Assembly: GCA_003176075.1 (NCBI GenBank)
Contig: PSRN01000316.1
Span: 1 to 7,952 of the forward strand
Length of the DNA stretch: 7,952 bases
Source of the DNA: Bdellovibrio sp.
Lineage (GTDB): Bacteria; Bdellovibrionota; Bdellovibrionia; Bdellovibrionales; Bdellovibrionaceae
Direction of reading: 5' to 3'
In this document: piece by piece, positions 6,722 through 7,952 of the stretch
How positions within the stretch are numbered: position 1 is the first letter of the stretch
How the letters are laid out: every line of letters begins with the position of its first letter
Notes under the pieces: generated by a model
Seen by the model: the letters and a program-made list of their open reading frames with translations, nothing else
The model's database searches: none
What the model was told of the DNA's origin: nothing
Program-made: the position numbers and the translations under genes

Positions 6722-7354
6722 CTACGCCAAGGTTTCGGGGTCGTTCATGGGGGAAGGCGGAGGCATCGGCCCGGCCGGCTTGCTGGCAGGACTTTCGAAA
6801 GTCCCTTCCGCTTGCCCTTGCCCTTGTGCTTTCCCTTGCCCTTCGGCTTGACCTCCCGCCTTTTCTTCCGCTGGATTTCTTATCGGCTTTCGCATGGGAG
6901 TCTTTGGGTGGGCGACCACGCGCTGCTGGAGCTTGGAAAAGATGGGCTCCCTGATGGCCAGACTGTTGTCCTGGAGTACGCACTGACGCCCGAGCCGGTG
7001 GGAAACGTTGATCACCACCGGAGCCTTCATGTTGGCTGTCATTTGCGTTGGATCGTCCGGAATCGTCACGATACAGTACAAACGAGCGCGGTCCATGTTG
7101 GACATCTGCAACGCCTCGAAGTCCGTTCGCGCCAGATTCACTTTGTAATTCTCGACGAAGAGCTCGGGCTCAAGAATCGGAAAAGCAATTCCAGGCTCTT
7201 CCGCGCTCTGAAGCCACGCGAAAATTTCATCGGTTGGATCATCCACCAAAATAAATTTTCGGAAGTCTTGAAATCCCAGGATCCCTTCTGGAAATATGAT
7301 TGTTTCTTCTTCTTGCACCTGAATAGACCCAAATCGACTTGTTTGAACGACCAC
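6722..7354 (-). CDS. fliW: Flagellar assembly factor FliW with a low-complexity C-terminal tail
   Basis: FliW binds CsrA and flagellin alternately; when flagellin is exported, freed FliW sequesters CsrA and lifts its repression of flagellin translation. The N-terminal core is a clear FliW match: VVQTSRFGSIQVQEEETIIFPEGILGFQDFRKFILVD, then EPGIAFPILEPELFVENYKVNL and later MKAPVVINVSHRLGRQCVL. I chose the GTG at 7354 rather than the GTG five codons upstream. GGAGGGG (7367-7361) sits 6 bases before it, and the resulting N-terminus (MVVQTSRFG) matches the usual FliW start. The core ends near residue 147 of 210, close to the full length of ordinary FliW (about 150). The remaining 60 or so residues are rich in Gly, Gln, Lys and Pro, include GQAEGQGKAQGQGQAEG, and have no recognised fold. 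csrA lies upstream on the same strand, supporting the partner-switch role. Confidence 0.92.
   Translation of the reverse strand: MVVQTSRFGSIQVQEEETIIFPEGILGFQDFRKFILVDDPTDEIFAWLQSAEEPGIAFPILEPELFVENYKVNLARTDFEALQMSNMDRARLYCIVTIPDDPTQMTANMKAPVVINVSHRLGRQCVLQDNSLAIREPIFSKLQQRVVAHPKTPMRKPIRNPAEEKAGGQAEGQGKAQGQGQAEGTFESPASKPAGPMPPPSPMNDPETLA
6803..6850. repeat. Degenerate hexamer repeat inside the fliW tail
   Basis: About 48 bases consist of variants of a CCCTTG/CTTGCC hexamer (plus-strand reading), for example CTTGCCCTTGCCCTTG followed by TTCCCTTGCCCTTCGGCTTG. On the coding strand this encodes alternating Gly-Gln/Gly-Lys/Ala-Gln/Glu-Gly units. The repeat stays in frame because its unit is a multiple of three, so copy-number change would lengthen or shorten the tail without breaking the gene. 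Confidence 0.7.
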
Positions 7355-7360
7355 GTGGCA

Positions 7361-7367
7361 CCCCTCC
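7361..7367 (-). promoter_or_regulatory. fliW ribosome binding site, possible CsrA target
   Basis: GGAGGGG lies 6 bases before the chosen GTG start and decides it over the GTG at 7369. A GGA core within the Shine-Dalgarno is the usual place for CsrA binding (consensus A-N-GGA). Since csrA is the neighbouring gene, CsrA control of fliW translation is possible. The flanking bases (GTGGAGGGG) match the full CsrA consensus only in part. Confidence 0.45.
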
Positions 7368-7441
7368 ACACCTTGAATCTGACCTCAAAAGATGAGACAC
7401 AGCAAGACAAAAAAAGGTGGAAATGCGCATCTTTTTTGACT

Positions 7442-7467
7442 TCCCAGACTTCGGACGAAGTTAGGGA
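7442..7467 (-). other. 26-base hairpin in the fliW leader
   Basis: The arms are TCCC and GGGA outside and ACTTCG/CGAAGT inside, separated by a symmetric 2 x 2 internal loop, with only two bases left at the centre (so in RNA the innermost pairs open to form a loop). It lies about 90-115 bases before the fliW start. There is no T run after it on either strand, so it is not a standard terminator. A leader structure or a protein-binding dyad are both possible. Confidence 0.4.
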
Positions 7468-7500
7468 TTGCAAAAGAAAGTTATTCTTTTACAAACCCTT

Positions 7501-7667
7501 AGGGGTCACCAAAAAATAACTTGTCATTTTTTGCTTGGTCTTTTCAGTTTTGCCGGCGTTGCACCTCCTCCGGTTTGCGCCTCTGGCAAGCCGTTCGTCG
7601 GTGTCGCCTTGGCAAAACTGAAAATCCACTTCGCAAAAAAATGACAATTTATTATTTGGCGACCCCT
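7501..7667. repeat. Long imperfect palindrome of about 167 bp
   Basis: The left arm (7501-7554) and right arm (7611-7667) are imperfect reverse complements: AGGGGTC outer ends, a shared TTGTCATTTTTT core, and a perfect 14-base inner match (TTTTCAGTTTTGCC). Pairing continues inside: GGCG/CGCC (7555-7558 with 7605-7608), CACC/GGTG (7562-7565 with 7600-7603), and an 8-bp apical stem (7571-7578 with 7586-7593, one G-T pair) closed by a 7-base loop. Arms are AT-rich and the apex GC-rich. There is no coding capacity. It could be a non-autonomous mobile repeat (MITE or REP-like) or a structured RNA; its termini are close to a second hairpin at 7669-7693. I do not recognise the family. Confidence 0.75.
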
Positions 7668-7668
7668 T

Positions 7669-7693
7669 AGTGGTCCATCTGGCATGGACCACT
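7669..7693. other. 10-bp perfect hairpin downstream of csrA
   Basis: AGTGGTCCAT (7669-7678) and ATGGACCACT (7684-7693) pair perfectly around a 5-base loop, 35 bases after the csrA stop in transcription order. No T tract follows on either strand, so Rho-independent termination is doubtful. The hairpin directly abuts the end of the long palindrome, and the two may form one structural element. Confidence 0.5.
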
Positions 7694-7727
7694 TTGGACC
7701 CGTCAAAATTATTAGCGGGCTAGTGCC

Positions 7728-7952
7728 CTAGGGCTTGAGGAGTTTCGACACGGATCGGGTTTTTTCCGACGACGTGTTGGCCGACTCTTTGTTGGAATCC
7801 TGGATGGCCAGGTAAACTTCTTCACGATGGATTTTTGTTTCCTTAGGCGCTTCGATTCCTAAGCGGACTTGTTTTCCTTTAATTTGCACAACGCGAATCT
7901 TGATGTGGTCGTCGATCGCTATGCTTTCGCCCAACTTCCTTGTTAACACAAG
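7728..7952 (-). CDS. csrA: Carbon storage regulator CsrA (5' end beyond the window)
   Basis: CsrA is a small dimeric RNA-binding protein that usually represses translation by binding GGA motifs at ribosome binding sites; in flagellated bacteria it is antagonised by FliW. The visible sequence reads LVLTRKLGESIAIDDHIKIRVVQIKGKQVRLGIEAPKETKIHREEVYLAI, a full-length match to the family, including the GIEAPK and HREE segments with the RNA-binding Arg. A GTG at 7949 could start the protein as MLTRK. However, the codon before it is CTT, giving Leu-Val-Leu-Thr-Arg-Lys, exactly the family's MLVLTRK start with only the ATG missing. The true start is therefore very probably the three bases beyond the window. 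About 25 Ser/Lys/Glu-rich residues follow the core, as is common. fliW lies downstream. Confidence 0.95.
   Translation of the reverse strand, partial: LVLTRKLGESIAIDDHIKIRVVQIKGKQVRLGIEAPKETKIHREEVYLAIQDSNKESANTSSEKTRSVSKLLKP

Larger units (their letters stand above)
7355..7727. other. Gene-free csrA-fliW intergenic region rich in inverted repeats
   Basis: About 370 bases separate csrA and fliW with no credible gene. Short open frames at 7489-7692 and 7524-7706 on the minus strand run through the palindromic arms and have no recognisable protein features. The region holds, in transcription order, a 10-bp perfect hairpin (7693-7669), a long imperfect palindrome (7667-7501), a 26-base hairpin (7467-7442) and AT-rich leader sequence ending at the fliW ribosome binding site. 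A GGGC-ACTA-GCCC hairpin abuts the csrA stop and is followed by an AT-rich stretch, but its short stem makes it a weak terminator. Confidence 0.7.

Noticed and set aside
6812..7519. 235-residue plus-strand open frame opposite fliW
   Set aside because: It is antisense to a clear FliW gene, has no recognisable domain, and its composition mirrors the codons of the opposite strand.
7489..7706. Two 60-67 residue minus-strand frames in the csrA-fliW gap
   Set aside because: They run across the palindromic arms, overlap each other in different frames, and lack protein-family features.

Overview
All supported genes in this window lie on the minus strand, so transcription runs from high to low coordinates. 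In that order they are csrA (cut by the right edge), fliW, menB, menA, menC, menE, a DUF1592/DUF1588/DUF1585-type cytochrome-like protein, and a DUF1552 protein at the left edge. The gene set suggests a flagellated, menaquinone-using Gram-negative bacterium with moderate GC. A Tat-exported DUF1552 protein paired with a DUF1592-family protein is typical of Planctomycetota, Myxococcota, Bdellovibrionota and relatives. The CsrA/FliW pair and a possible lipobox ending in Phe-Asp-Asn-Cys make me favour a Bdellovibrionota- or Myxococcota-like organism, but this is inference.

Right end (6722-7952): csrA and fliW encode the two partners of the CsrA-FliW switch that couples flagellin export to translation. 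About 370 bp without a gene separate them. This gap holds a 10-bp perfect hairpin just after csrA, a long imperfect palindrome of about 167 bp (7501-7667), and a smaller hairpin in the likely fliW leader. FliW has a low-complexity Gly/Gln/Pro tail encoded by a hexamer-like DNA repeat. The csrA start lies just outside the window.

Middle (2531-6611): menB-menA-menC-menE form a compact run covering most late steps of classical menaquinone synthesis. MenC makes o-succinylbenzoate, MenE activates it to the CoA ester, MenB closes the ring to give DHNA-CoA, and MenA prenylates DHNA after thioester hydrolysis. menF, menD, menH, the DHNA-CoA thioesterase and the final methyltransferase are not in the window. 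menA and menC overlap by one base. MenE is short and has divergent ATP-binding motifs.

Left end (1-2337): a separate transcription unit, preceded by a 193-bp intergenic stretch with a TATAAT box and a small inverted repeat, encodes the DUF1592-family exported CxxCH protein. The DUF1552 protein follows, overlapping it in a TAATG junction. The DUF1552 frame breaks after about 157 residues, but an open frame continues to the window edge. Two one-base shifts in homopolymer runs would repair it, so this is either a sequencing error or a decayed gene.

I see no CRISPR array, tRNA, rRNA, transposase gene or defence system. The least explained element is the long palindrome between csrA and fliW.
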